Shown piece by piece: positions 34,531 through 43,525 of a DNA stretch of 64,000 nucleotides. Origin of the DNA: Fischerella sp. PCC 9605 (GTDB taxonomy: Bacteria > Cyanobacteriota > Cyanobacteriia > Cyanobacteriales > Nostocaceae); assembly GCF_000517105.1 (NCBI RefSeq), contig NZ_KI912148.1:2668448-2732447 (forward strand), written 5' to 3'. The translations under genes were made by a program, and so were the position numbers. The notes beneath the pieces were generated by a model. That model made no database searches, was not told where the DNA came from, and saw nothing but the letters and a program-made list of their open reading frames with translations. How positions within the stretch are numbered: position 1 is the stretch's first letter; each line of letters begins with the position of its first letter.

Positions 34531-36903
34531 TTAATAATTAACAATTGACTTATTTTGTAAACGCGGAGCAGTTTTCCGCAAGGTGTTTTGAATTGATGTA
34601 ATGCCAACTGTTCCCACTAGGGTCAAAGCTGATGGTATGAACGGTACCCAATATCCTTGGATAAATAAACCTAAGCAGAAAATGTAAAGAATTCCTGAGC
34701 AAACAACGATAAAGATTGCTAAGCGTGTAGATGGGTATTGTATTCGCCAAACTAGCAATCCTCCTGCTAATGACCAAACCCCAATCCACATCACCTCTGC
34801 TAACGGCCGCCATGTCCGCAATAGTGGACGTTCATCAAGGACGGCACTGAGAATCTGACTGACCATATGGGCTTGTAACAAGACTCCCGGCATTTGGTTG
34901 TCTAACTTACCACTGTATGGTGTAGCCCAATAGTCTGGAAAATCACCTTTAGCGGCAACACCAATTAAAACAATTCTATTTTTGATGGCGTTGGGGTTGA
35001 CCTGGGCAGACAAAAGTTGCGTCAGCGTCACTTGTTCGGCTACTCGCTTTGCAGAACGGTAGTTTAGAAAAATTTGACCGCCGTTGGCATCGATGTTTTG
35101 ATAGCCACCAGTTCGCGACTGCAAACGTGTGAAAATCGTACGGCCCAGCTGTAAATCTCCCTTGGGAGTAAACTTTGGTTTCACTCCTTCAGCCTCCAAA
35201 TAGCGAAATGCCAATTGCAAGCTGAGAGCATAGTCAGTTGGACAGGGTGATGTTGCCTCTTGATTCATAAACAGCAGATGCCGACGCACTACTCCGTCCG
35301 GATCGTGGATGAAGTCACTGAAACCCAAGCGGGATTTCGGTATTTCCGGTGGTGGTTCAATACCAGTGGTATTGACTGCTGCATCGCTACCTTTACAAAC
35401 ACCGACTAAGTTTGGTGTTTGTTTAAGACGATTGATTAAATCTGGAGATTCCGCAGGAAAATCACGGTAGATATCCAAGCCGATCGCTCGAGGTTGGTAC
35501 TGCTGAAGTTTCTCTAGCAGTCGCAGAAGAGATTGATCGGACAGAGATGTTCCCTTCAGTGATTCGCCTTTGCGGCGTTGGGCTGCAATGTCGGCATCGT
35601 TAATTGTTACCAGTAGCAGGCGTGGATCGGGGTCTTCACTGATGAGGACGGAGCGCGATCGCATCATCCAATCAAAAGCTTGTAACTCCAAATCTTGCAG
35701 CACTCCCAAAATTCTTAACCCACTGATTGTTGCGGTAATTGCTACACTATAAAATAATATCTGTGTAAATCTGCGTAGATGAGAAGCAACAGAAATCTGT
35801 TGGACTGTTTTTTTTGGGGCAACCCTGCCTGTAATCCCTTCCCAAGTGGGGGGTAATTGTGCAAGATTTTGACAAATTACAGGTAGCCAAGTTGCACAGG
35901 GGAACCTATCCTCTAGTCCTTGTAAGTGTTCCCTTGCTTCTCGCACTGCCAGGTAAAAAGGCTCACCACCAGCAAATCCTTCTAGAAAATACTTTAAAAA
36001 CTCCTGTGCTACCAAGTCCGGGACTGGTTCGCGCATGACAATCATTTGGGGAATATGTAGATCGGCTAATTGTTCTGCTATTCCTAATCCATCACAGGAG
36101 TTAAAAATTGCTAGCTGCAAGCCCCGTTCAACGGCTTTTTTTAAGGCGTATTTTAATTCCTCAATCGTGAGGCTATCGGTTTTATTAAGGTAAATTCTGC
36201 CAATGCCATTGTTTCCCTGACTGGAACTGTGCCCGGCAAAAAAAAGAATATCCCAGTTTTTTCGCCACAGGTAGTCATTCAATTCCTGACGTTGTGGTTC
36301 TACTAAAAAACTAACATCAGCTACAGGTAAGGTCTCTAGTAAAGCTTTGTCTGCTTGAGTATCGATTCCCTGACTATTGCCGATGATGGCTAAAATATTT
36401 ACTTTATTATTGTGTGTTTTCTTGGTAGCGATGCGCTCGTATCTCGGAGGTGCTAGGGCAATTTCTGCCTTGGGGTAGCGTTCCAGCACGTCCCAAAGAT
36501 GCCAGGGCAGACGCTGTAATTCTCGATTTTCTGTTTGTAATATGACTCGGATATTGTCTGTGGGCAATAATCTTTCTAGCCATTTCTCCCGGACAGGACG
36601 AAATGCGGTTGCAAGTAGCCAGGTGTTGAGATGCGATCGCAAAACATGAGCAGTTTTGTCACACTCTTGGGCAAACGACACATTCGTTACCTGCACTTCA
36701 TCAGCAGACAAACGATAAAAGTTACCCAACTTTAGATAACTCGACTGCCATTCTTTATACTTTTGTAATAATTCCGCCGCTGGAGGTAATCTACCTGCAA
36801 TTTCCGATGAAGGTAGTTGACCTTCTTCACCTATTTGCAGCGTGACAGCAAACCCTCGGTCAAAGCTACCGTCTGCAAATTTCAGAACCACTAACTTACC
36901 CAT
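34531..36903 (-). CDS. CHAT-CHASE2 fusion: caspase-like protease with extracytoplasmic sensor
   Basis: A 790-residue protein. Residues 1-360 are cytoplasmic and end in a CHAT domain with an intact dyad: His225 in ILFFAGHSSSQG and Cys270 in LAIFNSCDGLG. A membrane helix follows at about 382-402, then a CHASE2 sensor domain (about 405-690; ALQDLELQAFDWMMR-like entry, LLVTINDADIA, AIGLDIYRDFP, NRIVLIGVAAKGDFPDYW), and three C-terminal membrane helices. By the family's usual topology CHASE2 faces the periplasm, so an outside signal could control an inside protease. Substrate is unknown. It sits between DUF1822 and DUF928 genes with short spacers, suggesting one transcript. Confidence 0.9.
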   Translation of the reverse strand: MGKLVVLKFADGSFDRGFAVTLQIGEEGQLPSSEIAGRLPPAAELLQKYKEWQSSYLKLGNFYRLSADEVQVTNVSFAQECDKTAHVLRSHLNTWLLATAFRPVREKWLERLLPTDNIRVILQTENRELQRLPWHLWDVLERYPKAEIALAPPRYERIATKKTHNNKVNILAIIGNSQGIDTQADKALLETLPVADVSFLVEPQRQELNDYLWRKNWDILFFAGHSSSQGNNGIGRIYLNKTDSLTIEELKYALKKAVERGLQLAIFNSCDGLGIAEQLADLHIPQMIVMREPVPDLVAQEFLKYFLEGFAGGEPFYLAVREAREHLQGLEDRFPCATWLPVICQNLAQLPPTWEGITGRVAPKKTVQQISVASHLRRFTQILFYSVAITATISGLRILGVLQDLELQAFDWMMRSRSVLISEDPDPRLLLVTINDADIAAQRRKGESLKGTSLSDQSLLRLLEKLQQYQPRAIGLDIYRDFPAESPDLINRLKQTPNLVGVCKGSDAAVNTTGIEPPPEIPKSRLGFSDFIHDPDGVVRRHLLFMNQEATSPCPTDYALSLQLAFRYLEAEGVKPKFTPKGDLQLGRTIFTRLQSRTGGYQNIDANGGQIFLNYRSAKRVAEQVTLTQLLSAQVNPNAIKNRIVLIGVAAKGDFPDYWATPYSGKLDNQMPGVLLQAHMVSQILSAVLDERPLLRTWRPLAEVMWIGVWSLAGGLLVWRIQYPSTRLAIFIVVCSGILYIFCLGLFIQGYWVPFIPSALTLVGTVGITSIQNTLRKTAPRLQNKSIVNY

Positions 36904-37002
36904 AATTAAAACAGATGGGGGGATAGGGGGATGGGGCGATGGGGAGATAGGGGGACACTAATAATAATTTTCGACTATTGGCCATTGACTATTGACTCTT
37001 GA

Positions 37003-37974
37003 CTAAATTACGAAATTTTCTGTCACACAGGCATCATTCAGTGCTACCTTAACGCTAAACTGCTCCCCGGGTTCTCCTCTAAACTGTAACTGAATGTAAT
37101 TGTCTGCATTTCTGGCTTGGGCTTCTAAAAATTCTGCTCCTGAGCGATCGATAACTATGAGTTTTACTCCTGGTGTCAGGTAATTTTGACTATTAGCTGG
37201 GTGCAATTGTACGTGAATGCTCGTTTGTTGGTTAGCTTGAGGGCTGATTTCCACAATTAAAACGACGAGTTGATTGGCAATCTTGATTCCTAAGTCAATC
37301 AATTTTCCTCGTCTCACGGTTGGTTCTTGCTGGTTATTGGTATTTTCTTCAATCAAATTGCTACTTCTAAAGGCAAAAGCTGGGGCAAGTTCTGGCTGAT
37401 TCCACAACGATTCTAGAGTTTGCCAGCCAGTATCAAAGATACCTGCAAACCACTGGCTCAAATTTACTAATTCAGGAGCTGGTGAAGCGATCGCGGTTGG
37501 TGCTAAATGTTCAATTAATGCTTCTAGAGGTTGCAGTTGACTTAAAGGCAGTTCTTCATCTGCAACGCTGCGAACAAACCCCAACAGCTTTGCTTCTTGC
37601 AGCGATTCATCTACTTGCACAACTACATAACCTATTCGTTCTTCCCAGGTTTCTGGAGGAACATAACAAATTTCTCGATCCAGACTTACAGGACGGCACT
37701 CCAAACGCCCAATTCCTGGTAACTCCAAATCGGCGACATCAGCACACAGACGTACAACCGGATTCCAACTGTCACCAGTTCTCAAATCGGTGGCAATATC
37801 CATCATTTGCAAGTAGTCATTTACTACCAACACACAAAGCGTATTTAAGCGGACTCGTTCGGCACGTTCAGGAGTAGGCTGCTGATTGGCAAACTGCTGG
37901 GCAGTTCTGCGGGCTGCTTGGGTAATGGGCAATGTTAAAGAATACTCGTCTAAGTTCAGTGTCTTGCGTGACAT
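37003..37974 (-). CDS. DUF1822 family protein
   Basis: A 323-residue soluble protein. It starts with the family's typical DEYSLTLPITQAARRTAQQF and NTLCVLVVNDYLQMMDIATDL, continues with LPGIGRLECRPVS and YVPPETWEERIGYVVVQVDESLQEAKLLGFV, and ends in a beta-rich domain. DUF1822 proteins are cyanobacteria-specific and without assigned function. They are often found near CHAT/CHASE2 genes, which matches the neighbours here. No catalytic motif is visible; a scaffold or regulatory role would be a guess. Confidence 0.87.
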   Translation of the reverse strand: MSRKTLNLDEYSLTLPITQAARRTAQQFANQQPTPERAERVRLNTLCVLVVNDYLQMMDIATDLRTGDSWNPVVRLCADVADLELPGIGRLECRPVSLDREICYVPPETWEERIGYVVVQVDESLQEAKLLGFVRSVADEELPLSQLQPLEALIEHLAPTAIASPAPELVNLSQWFAGIFDTGWQTLESLWNQPELAPAFAFRSSNLIEENTNNQQEPTVRRGKLIDLGIKIANQLVVLIVEISPQANQQTSIHVQLHPANSQNYLTPGVKLIVIDRSGAEFLEAQARNADNYIQLQFRGEPGEQFSVKVALNDACVTENFVI

Positions 37975-38049
37975 GGATCATTCCCCAATGATGAATGCTG
38001 CTATATACTTATCGTTTGCCATAACAACAATTACGCAAAAAATTGTTCT

Positions 38050-38107
38050 TTGTTGGTGGTTGGTTGTTGGTTGGAACAAACACCAAACAACCAACAACTA
38101 ACAACAA
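38050..38107. repeat. STRR fold-back after the TPR-CHAT gene
   Basis: TTGGTGGTTGGTTG units face the inverted CCAACAACTAACAACAA units across AACAAACACC, ending one base before the stop codon of the TPR-CHAT gene. It can fold into a long hairpin and may reduce read-through into the DUF1822 gene. Confidence 0.5.
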
Positions 38108-38108
38108 A

Positions 38109-40805
38109 TTAGAGCCAATTTCCAATTAGTACATAAGCAGACCAAAAACTGGGTGCGTTGTAGTTGGGATGCTTCAGCAATTGTAATTGAGCGCGGCGGA
38201 GAGCTTCCGCTTTGGTGATGCTGACATCTTTTAATTCTCGATAAAAAGCACCGATAAACTGGGCTGTGGATTCATCATCAATTTGCCATAAAGAAGCCAC
38301 GGTACTGCGTGCACCCGCACGTACGGCTGTTCCTGCTAAACCTAGGGCTGCACGTTTGTCTCCTGCTGCTGTTTGACAGGCACTCAATACTAATAGTTGC
38401 ACTGCTTCCGGTCTGGTTTCATCCCGACCGCGCAGAATATTGTCGAATTCCGTGACGTTAATTGGTCCATCGGCAGCTAAGATAAAAGTTTGATCGGCGC
38501 TAGAACTAAACTGACCGTGGGTTGCTAAATGTACCACGTTGAAGGCAGCAGCATTCACTTGATTTTCTAGTGCTTTACTTGTGAATTGCTGATTCAAGAG
38601 ATTGGTTGTTGGTATTCCAGTTTCGGCGATTAGTTCGATTTCAGTTTTAATCGCCGGCAAAGGTGGAAAGTTGGAATACTGCGGTGGTGGCTCAGTTAAT
38701 CCAGCGGTTAAAGCGTTGAGTTGCTGTCGCTGTAGCGGTTTAGGGTCGAGGAGTTGCAGACCGACACTCAGGGCAATTGCATATTTTTCAATTAAGAATT
38801 GCTTGCCGTCGTAGAGGGAGGACATTGGTACATTACGTAGTACTCCATCCAGAACAAATACCAGGGTGTTTACCCCACTGGCTGACAATTGCGACTCTAT
38901 CGGTTTAACCAGCCAGTTGTAAACTTGTTGTGACTGTGTCCTTGTAGCTTTGATCGCCGCAGGGTTGACAAGATTTTGACGCAATTCAACGACTGCTTTT
39001 TCTACTTCTGCTTGGGAAATCTGGGTGCGATAGTGTCGTAGTGGTTGTTTGGGAATTTTAACAATTAGTTGCAGTTCATTGGGAAGAATGATCGGGTATA
39101 AGATGGCAGCGGTAGGATTTTCTTTGTCTACGACTTGGTCTAGCAGCACTCGCTGACCTTGCAAACAAGCTTCTCGGAAGAAGTTATCTAATTCTGCTAT
39201 TTTTAGTGCTTCAATCCGCTGACGGGCTTTTTCTAGAGTTTTTTCGTCTAGTTGTTTTTGTGTCAGCAGTAATTCGACTGACTGCCGATAAACTGGTTCG
39301 ACGCTGTCACGAAAGTTGAATCGCACATCTTGATTGACTGCTACTAGATCGCTGCGAAGAGATTCGAGAGTTTGCACAGCTGTATCGTATGCTGCGATCG
39401 CTCCTTGTAAGTCTCCTTTTACTTTCAGCAATCTTCCTAATTGCCATTGCCACCGATAAGCAATATCTGGTGCATTACTACTCTGTGCTAATAGTAACGC
39501 CTGTTGAGTGAGGTTTTGTGCTTCTGACCATTGTCCAGTTTGCTCGTATAAGCTGCCCAAACTTCCCAAGGCATAAGCTTCTGCTCGTTTGTCACCCAAA
39601 TTACGGGCTTGTTGCACGGCGGTAGCGAGGATCTGAGCAGGCGTGGGAGTGGGGGAAGAAATTTCTCTATTGCCAATTCCCGATTCCCGATTCCCGATTC
39701 CCAATTCCCCATTTCCTAATTTGACGAGGCTTTCTACAAAATTAATCCGCGCATAGATACTGGCACGACTGGGGGGAAGTGGGTCGAGTTGGGATTGAAT
39801 TTCTGGTAGTAAAGTTTTTGCATCTGCTGATTTTTGCTCCTCAATTAGCAAGCTAAGGAGATTGAGTTGTGCTTGCACTTTCAAAAGAGGTGAGGGAGAT
39901 GCTTTGACTGTTTGTTGATAAAAATCGATCGCTTGTTGTGTTTCCTGCTGGGCGCGGGCATTGTTACCTAAACTGAAAAGACTCGCAGCAACATTAGCAG
40001 GCGATCGCAGGCGCTTTGCTACTTCCAAACTTTCTTGGAGAACAGTGTAGGATGCTGGCAAGTTACCCACCAGCTGCAAAACATCACCAAGTGATCGCAA
40101 CGTTATTGCTTTTTCTGGTGAGTCGCTTTGCGATCGCAGTTTTTGGTTAATCTGCAAAAGTGTCGCTTCTGCACGACGGTAAAATCCACTTGAAATTAGG
40201 GCTTGTGCTTGATTGATCTGCGATCGCACTACGCCGTTTTGGTCATTGGCTTTGGTATAAATATCCATCGTCTGCTGCCAAGTTTGTAATGCTTGTTCTG
40301 CCTGTCCTGTTAACAGTTGCAGACGACCCCGAATATCTAGCGTTTGAGCTAAAATCTTATAATTTTGGATTGTTTTTGCTTGGGGAGTTTGTTGTTTAAA
40401 TCCTTGTAAATTCAAGCTTTGGGTAATTGCTTCTTGAGCTTGTTTCCATTCACCAAGTTGTTGATAAGCTAGTGAGAGATTACTCAAAGCTACAACTTGT
40501 TTAAGGGTTTCTCCCTGCTTTTGATACTCTTGCACTGCTTGCTTTAACACCTGCACAGCTTCAGCAAACCGCCCGGCGTCGTACAGCACTTTTCCTTTTT
40601 GTAAGGAAGAGGTAGGAGAAGAGGAGCCAGTGCGTTGCGGGGGTTCCCCCCGTTGTAGCACCTGGCGTGGGGAGAGTGGGAGATAGGGAGAGGGGGAGAG
40701 AGTGAGGGGAGGAAGTTTTGCTAAAGCTGGTGAAATACTAGTGCATAGTAAAGTAGTCACTAGTGCTAGTGCTAAAAAACGATATATCTTATCTTTTACT
40801 TTCAT
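38109..40805 (-). CDS. Exported TPR-CHAT protein 1 (caspase-like)
   Basis: An 898-residue protein. A signal peptide (YRFLALALVTTLLCTSISPALA) is followed by about nine TPR-like units (GKVLYDAGRFAEAVQVLKQA, LSLAYQQLGEWKQAQEAI and so on, to about residue 470), a linker, and a C-terminal CHAT protease domain with an intact dyad: His763 in VVHLATHGQF and Cys810 in LVLSACQTAAGD. The last residues YVLIGNWL are the usual family end. Export suggests a periplasmic protease or binding protein. Two stretches do not belong to the fold: residues about 31-60 (RQVLQRGEPPQRTGSSSP) and about 364-382 (GNGELGIGNRESG), both encoded by repeat DNA. Paralogue of 43526-46123. Confidence 0.9.
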   Translation of the reverse strand: MKVKDKIYRFLALALVTTLLCTSISPALAKLPPLTLSPSPYLPLSPRQVLQRGEPPQRTGSSSPTSSLQKGKVLYDAGRFAEAVQVLKQAVQEYQKQGETLKQVVALSNLSLAYQQLGEWKQAQEAITQSLNLQGFKQQTPQAKTIQNYKILAQTLDIRGRLQLLTGQAEQALQTWQQTMDIYTKANDQNGVVRSQINQAQALISSGFYRRAEATLLQINQKLRSQSDSPEKAITLRSLGDVLQLVGNLPASYTVLQESLEVAKRLRSPANVAASLFSLGNNARAQQETQQAIDFYQQTVKASPSPLLKVQAQLNLLSLLIEEQKSADAKTLLPEIQSQLDPLPPSRASIYARINFVESLVKLGNGELGIGNRESGIGNREISSPTPTPAQILATAVQQARNLGDKRAEAYALGSLGSLYEQTGQWSEAQNLTQQALLLAQSSNAPDIAYRWQWQLGRLLKVKGDLQGAIAAYDTAVQTLESLRSDLVAVNQDVRFNFRDSVEPVYRQSVELLLTQKQLDEKTLEKARQRIEALKIAELDNFFREACLQGQRVLLDQVVDKENPTAAILYPIILPNELQLIVKIPKQPLRHYRTQISQAEVEKAVVELRQNLVNPAAIKATRTQSQQVYNWLVKPIESQLSASGVNTLVFVLDGVLRNVPMSSLYDGKQFLIEKYAIALSVGLQLLDPKPLQRQQLNALTAGLTEPPPQYSNFPPLPAIKTEIELIAETGIPTTNLLNQQFTSKALENQVNAAAFNVVHLATHGQFSSSADQTFILAADGPINVTEFDNILRGRDETRPEAVQLLVLSACQTAAGDKRAALGLAGTAVRAGARSTVASLWQIDDESTAQFIGAFYRELKDVSITKAEALRRAQLQLLKHPNYNAPSFWSAYVLIGNWL
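39661..39716. repeat. STRR insert inside the TPR-CHAT gene
   Basis: Units of CGATTCC/CAATTCC (7-8 bases) stand in the middle of the TPR region and read as GNGELGIGNRESGIGNRE. They match the heptamer type at 12647-12753. The reading frame is preserved. The linker lies between two TPR units, so the fold may tolerate it. Confidence 0.75.
40626..40715. repeat. GC-rich palindrome plus polypurine STRR near the 5' end of the TPR-CHAT gene
   Basis: GTGCGTTGCGGGGG, TTCCCCCCG and TTGTAGCACC form an imperfect stem-loop, followed by GGGGAGAGTGGGAGATAGGG-type units. Together they encode the low-complexity stretch after the signal peptide. This looks like two nested repeat insertions tolerated in frame. 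Confidence 0.65.
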
Positions 40806-40907
40806 TTGCTTGAAAATTTTCAGAATGGCAAATTTATAACCAGACTATTTAAGATGACTTTCTCCCCATCACCCCATCTCCCCCTCTCCCCCTTTCCCCC
40901 TCCTCCC

Positions 40908-42989
40908 TCAGAAGGGATTGGCAATAATGGAAAAGTACAAACCGTTTTCCTGCCATGAGTCTTTATCCCCAGAAGAAATTGAAACTAAAGGAATACCCCA
41001 GTCCAAGCGAGCAGTGAGACGATCTTCGAGTTGGAAACGCAACCCTAATCCTACAGATACCAAAGAATTAGTATCTAGTTCTGCTTCTGAACCGGATCTG
41101 CCGGAACGGTTCCAACCGTTGCCAAAATCCACAAAGGGGGTTATCTGTAGAAGACTGTTGCGTTCTGAAAAACGAGCAATGGGAACTCGCACTTCGGCAG
41201 AAGCAAATATGCCGTTGTCTGTGAGCAAGGCATCTTGACGATAGCCTCGCACGCTTTCGAGACCTCCAATGCCAATTTGTTCAAATGGGACGAGTGGTCG
41301 GTCTGCTAGTTGCACATCACCTCGTAGCAGCAGTAGGGTATCGGGAGCTAATAAGCGCACCCACTGGGCTTGTCCTCTCCACGCAACAAAACGACCATCG
41401 GGAGAGCTATCGTTGATGGTGGCATTTAAAGCATCAAGTCCAATACTAAACTGAGAACGCAGGGCGAATACTTGCTGACTGCTACGAGAAGTCCATTCTT
41501 GAAAAAAGCGCACTGGTGTGATCCGCGTTTTTCCTTCCTCATCTGCACCCGATCCTGGAAAAGGAAGTTCCCCATCCAAGAAAGTAGCTTCGCTTTCTCG
41601 ATGACCTGCTGTTATACCTAAAGCAAATTCCTGAGTCGGTGTTTGGATGATGGGTTGGCGTAGTGTTAGTTCGTAGTAATGAGAGTTGGACTGAATATCG
41701 AGGACATTAAAGGGTCTTTCAATCACTTTGTTGTCAGAAAGACCAAAGCTAAATGCTACAGTGCCATTGCGGGGGTTGATGGGCAGAGTATACAAAAAAT
41801 CAAAAGTATTGCTGCCATCTGTATTAGTGTAAATACCGCTAATGCTATCGCCCCACCCCGAAAAATTACCTTCGTTTAGTTGTATTTCTCGACTAAAACT
41901 ACCAACAGCTGGCGATCGCCCATTATCCAATACCAACTGTAGGTTCAAAGTATCGGCTTCTGTTATCTGCACTTCTAGCACGCTTTGCCCCGGACGCATG
42001 CCAGCAGACAGTTCTGCTGATAAGTTTTCAATCAAGGGATTCAGTTGTAATAACTGTAATGCTGCTAGGAGGCGATCGCGATTGAGGGGTGTGTCTGTGG
42101 CGATCGCCAGGCGGCTTTGCAGGTAACTAGGCTTGAGTCTGCTAGTACCTGTAATTTTTATCTCTTCCAGTCCCCCCTCAACTACTCTAATTTCTACTAC
42201 ACCGTCCTGTAGTTTTTGCGGTGGGATGTAGGCTCCGGATGTAATGTATCCTTTATTAACATAATAATTAGTAATTTCCGAACGTACTTGGAAGAGTTCA
42301 GCAATCGTAATGGGACGTCCGGTAAAGGGTTTAGTAATTTTGGCAAAATCTTCTGGGCTAAAGACGGTGCTGCCTGTAACTTCAAATTTTTTGACAGTGA
42401 TGGTTTGGGGAATTTCACCGCTTGGGGTTGGTTCTGGAGTGGGAGGTGTTGTTGTAGCAGGAGGTTGAAGTAACTCTTCTGGTGGTGGTAGAGGTTTTGG
42501 CGGTGTTGGTTCTGGTAATGGTTGGATTGAAGGTGGCTTGGTATTCTGAGGAGGAAAATTTTGGGCAATTCTTATTTGCTCAGGCACAGGGCTAAAGCTT
42601 GGAGTTTCAAAAATCAACTCTGCATGAGCAGGTTTTGTTTGTGTTTGTATAACCTCATCCTTAAAAGAGACGTCTTTTAATTGAAAATTATTGGGGTTTA
42701 GAACTGATTGTAGGTTGGATGTTTGCGTTTTTTTAATTACTTCTGCTTTCACTGGTTCAATTGTCGTTGTGCTGCTAATGATAATCAAGCTCAACCAATA
42801 CAAGTATTTGTAGATTTTTAAGTTGAAGAGAAGAAATTGACCGGATATGGTAAAAGTTTGATGACAACCTTGAGCGGAGAGAATAAAAGCTTGTTTACAA
42901 AGAAATATGAAGTCGCGAATTTGTTGGTTCTCAGTCGTCATCCCACATTCCGCAGGTATAGTTTGATTTTTAATTAATTCTTTCTTCAT
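40908..42989 (-). CDS. FhaC/ShlB-type two-partner secretion transporter (TpsB)
   Basis: A 693-residue Omp85-superfamily outer-membrane protein that exports a TpsA partner. Layout: a poorly conserved N-terminus with the probable signal segment YLYWLSLIIISSTTTIEPVKAE, then a Pro-rich linker (PLPEPTPPKPLPPPEE). Two POTRA domains follow (TVKKFEVTGSTVFSPEDFAKI, NYYVNKGYITSGAYIPPQ, VVEIRVVEGGLEEIKITG), then a 16-strand-type barrel with IGGLESVRGYRQDALL (the conserved L6-type VRGY motif), ending in a terminal Phe (FSIIANPF). The start could be further in, near the signal segment. The likely cargo is the haemagglutinin-like protein at 55584. It is flanked by the two TPR-CHAT genes. Confidence 0.92.
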   Translation of the reverse strand: MKKELIKNQTIPAECGMTTENQQIRDFIFLCKQAFILSAQGCHQTFTISGQFLLFNLKIYKYLYWLSLIIISSTTTIEPVKAEVIKKTQTSNLQSVLNPNNFQLKDVSFKDEVIQTQTKPAHAELIFETPSFSPVPEQIRIAQNFPPQNTKPPSIQPLPEPTPPKPLPPPEELLQPPATTTPPTPEPTPSGEIPQTITVKKFEVTGSTVFSPEDFAKITKPFTGRPITIAELFQVRSEITNYYVNKGYITSGAYIPPQKLQDGVVEIRVVEGGLEEIKITGTSRLKPSYLQSRLAIATDTPLNRDRLLAALQLLQLNPLIENLSAELSAGMRPGQSVLEVQITEADTLNLQLVLDNGRSPAVGSFSREIQLNEGNFSGWGDSISGIYTNTDGSNTFDFLYTLPINPRNGTVAFSFGLSDNKVIERPFNVLDIQSNSHYYELTLRQPIIQTPTQEFALGITAGHRESEATFLDGELPFPGSGADEEGKTRITPVRFFQEWTSRSSQQVFALRSQFSIGLDALNATINDSSPDGRFVAWRGQAQWVRLLAPDTLLLLRGDVQLADRPLVPFEQIGIGGLESVRGYRQDALLTDNGIFASAEVRVPIARFSERNSLLQITPFVDFGNGWNRSGRSGSEAELDTNSLVSVGLGLRFQLEDRLTARLDWGIPLVSISSGDKDSWQENGLYFSIIANPF

Positions 42990-43283
42990 GTATTCTTAAA
43001 TCTTAATTGGAAAAGGATATATGTTTTTGATGTATTTTGAAATCTTATTGGATAAAGATATCTGTTTTTGATCTTCAAGGAATTTTTTCGGGAGTTAGGG
43101 TATAGGTGATTGGGGATTGGGTACTAAGATTTCTTTATTCCTAGTCCCCAGTTCCTAGTCACCAGTCCCCAGTCCCTTTTACGAATTGGATCTGCGATCA
43201 CACTTTAAGGGCTGAAAGAGCGAAAATTCGTTAACCTAAAATCTTGCACCCTTCTCAACAAGAGCAGAAGCTCTTAATTCACA

Positions 43284-43390
43284 AGAGCCAGGTTCAACCT
43301 AGTAACGAGGATTTGGAGGCTGTTGCATAGGCGTGCAAGACTTCCATGCACCGGGGCGCACAGCAAAGGATGAAAGTCTCTCTTCCAATG
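43284..43390 (-). repeat. Interspersed repeat family 2, copy B (in the 42990-43525 spacer)
   Basis: The 536-base spacer between the second TPR-CHAT gene and tpsB holds no gene. It has STRR-like CCCCAGTCCC words at 43141-43180, and a repeat whose complement matches 8792-8921 closely: TTTCATCCTTTGCTGTGCG, AGTCTTGCACGCC, CCTCCAAATCCTCGTTA. The hairpin-forming CAGGTTCAACCTAGTAACG end is also present. Compared with copy A it lacks the 12-base AGGAGGCTGATC insert. The tpsB promoter must lie near 42990-43130. Confidence 0.75.
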
Positions 43391-43525
43391 CTCAATGTCC
43401 CATGCCCAACTTTCAAGACAGCTAATCACGGGAAAACCCCATAACCAAGGATGAAAATGCCTCTTAAGAGTTCCCCGTTAAGCATTCCCCAATCCCCTTT
43501 CCCCTATTTTCAAACGAGATGTGAA

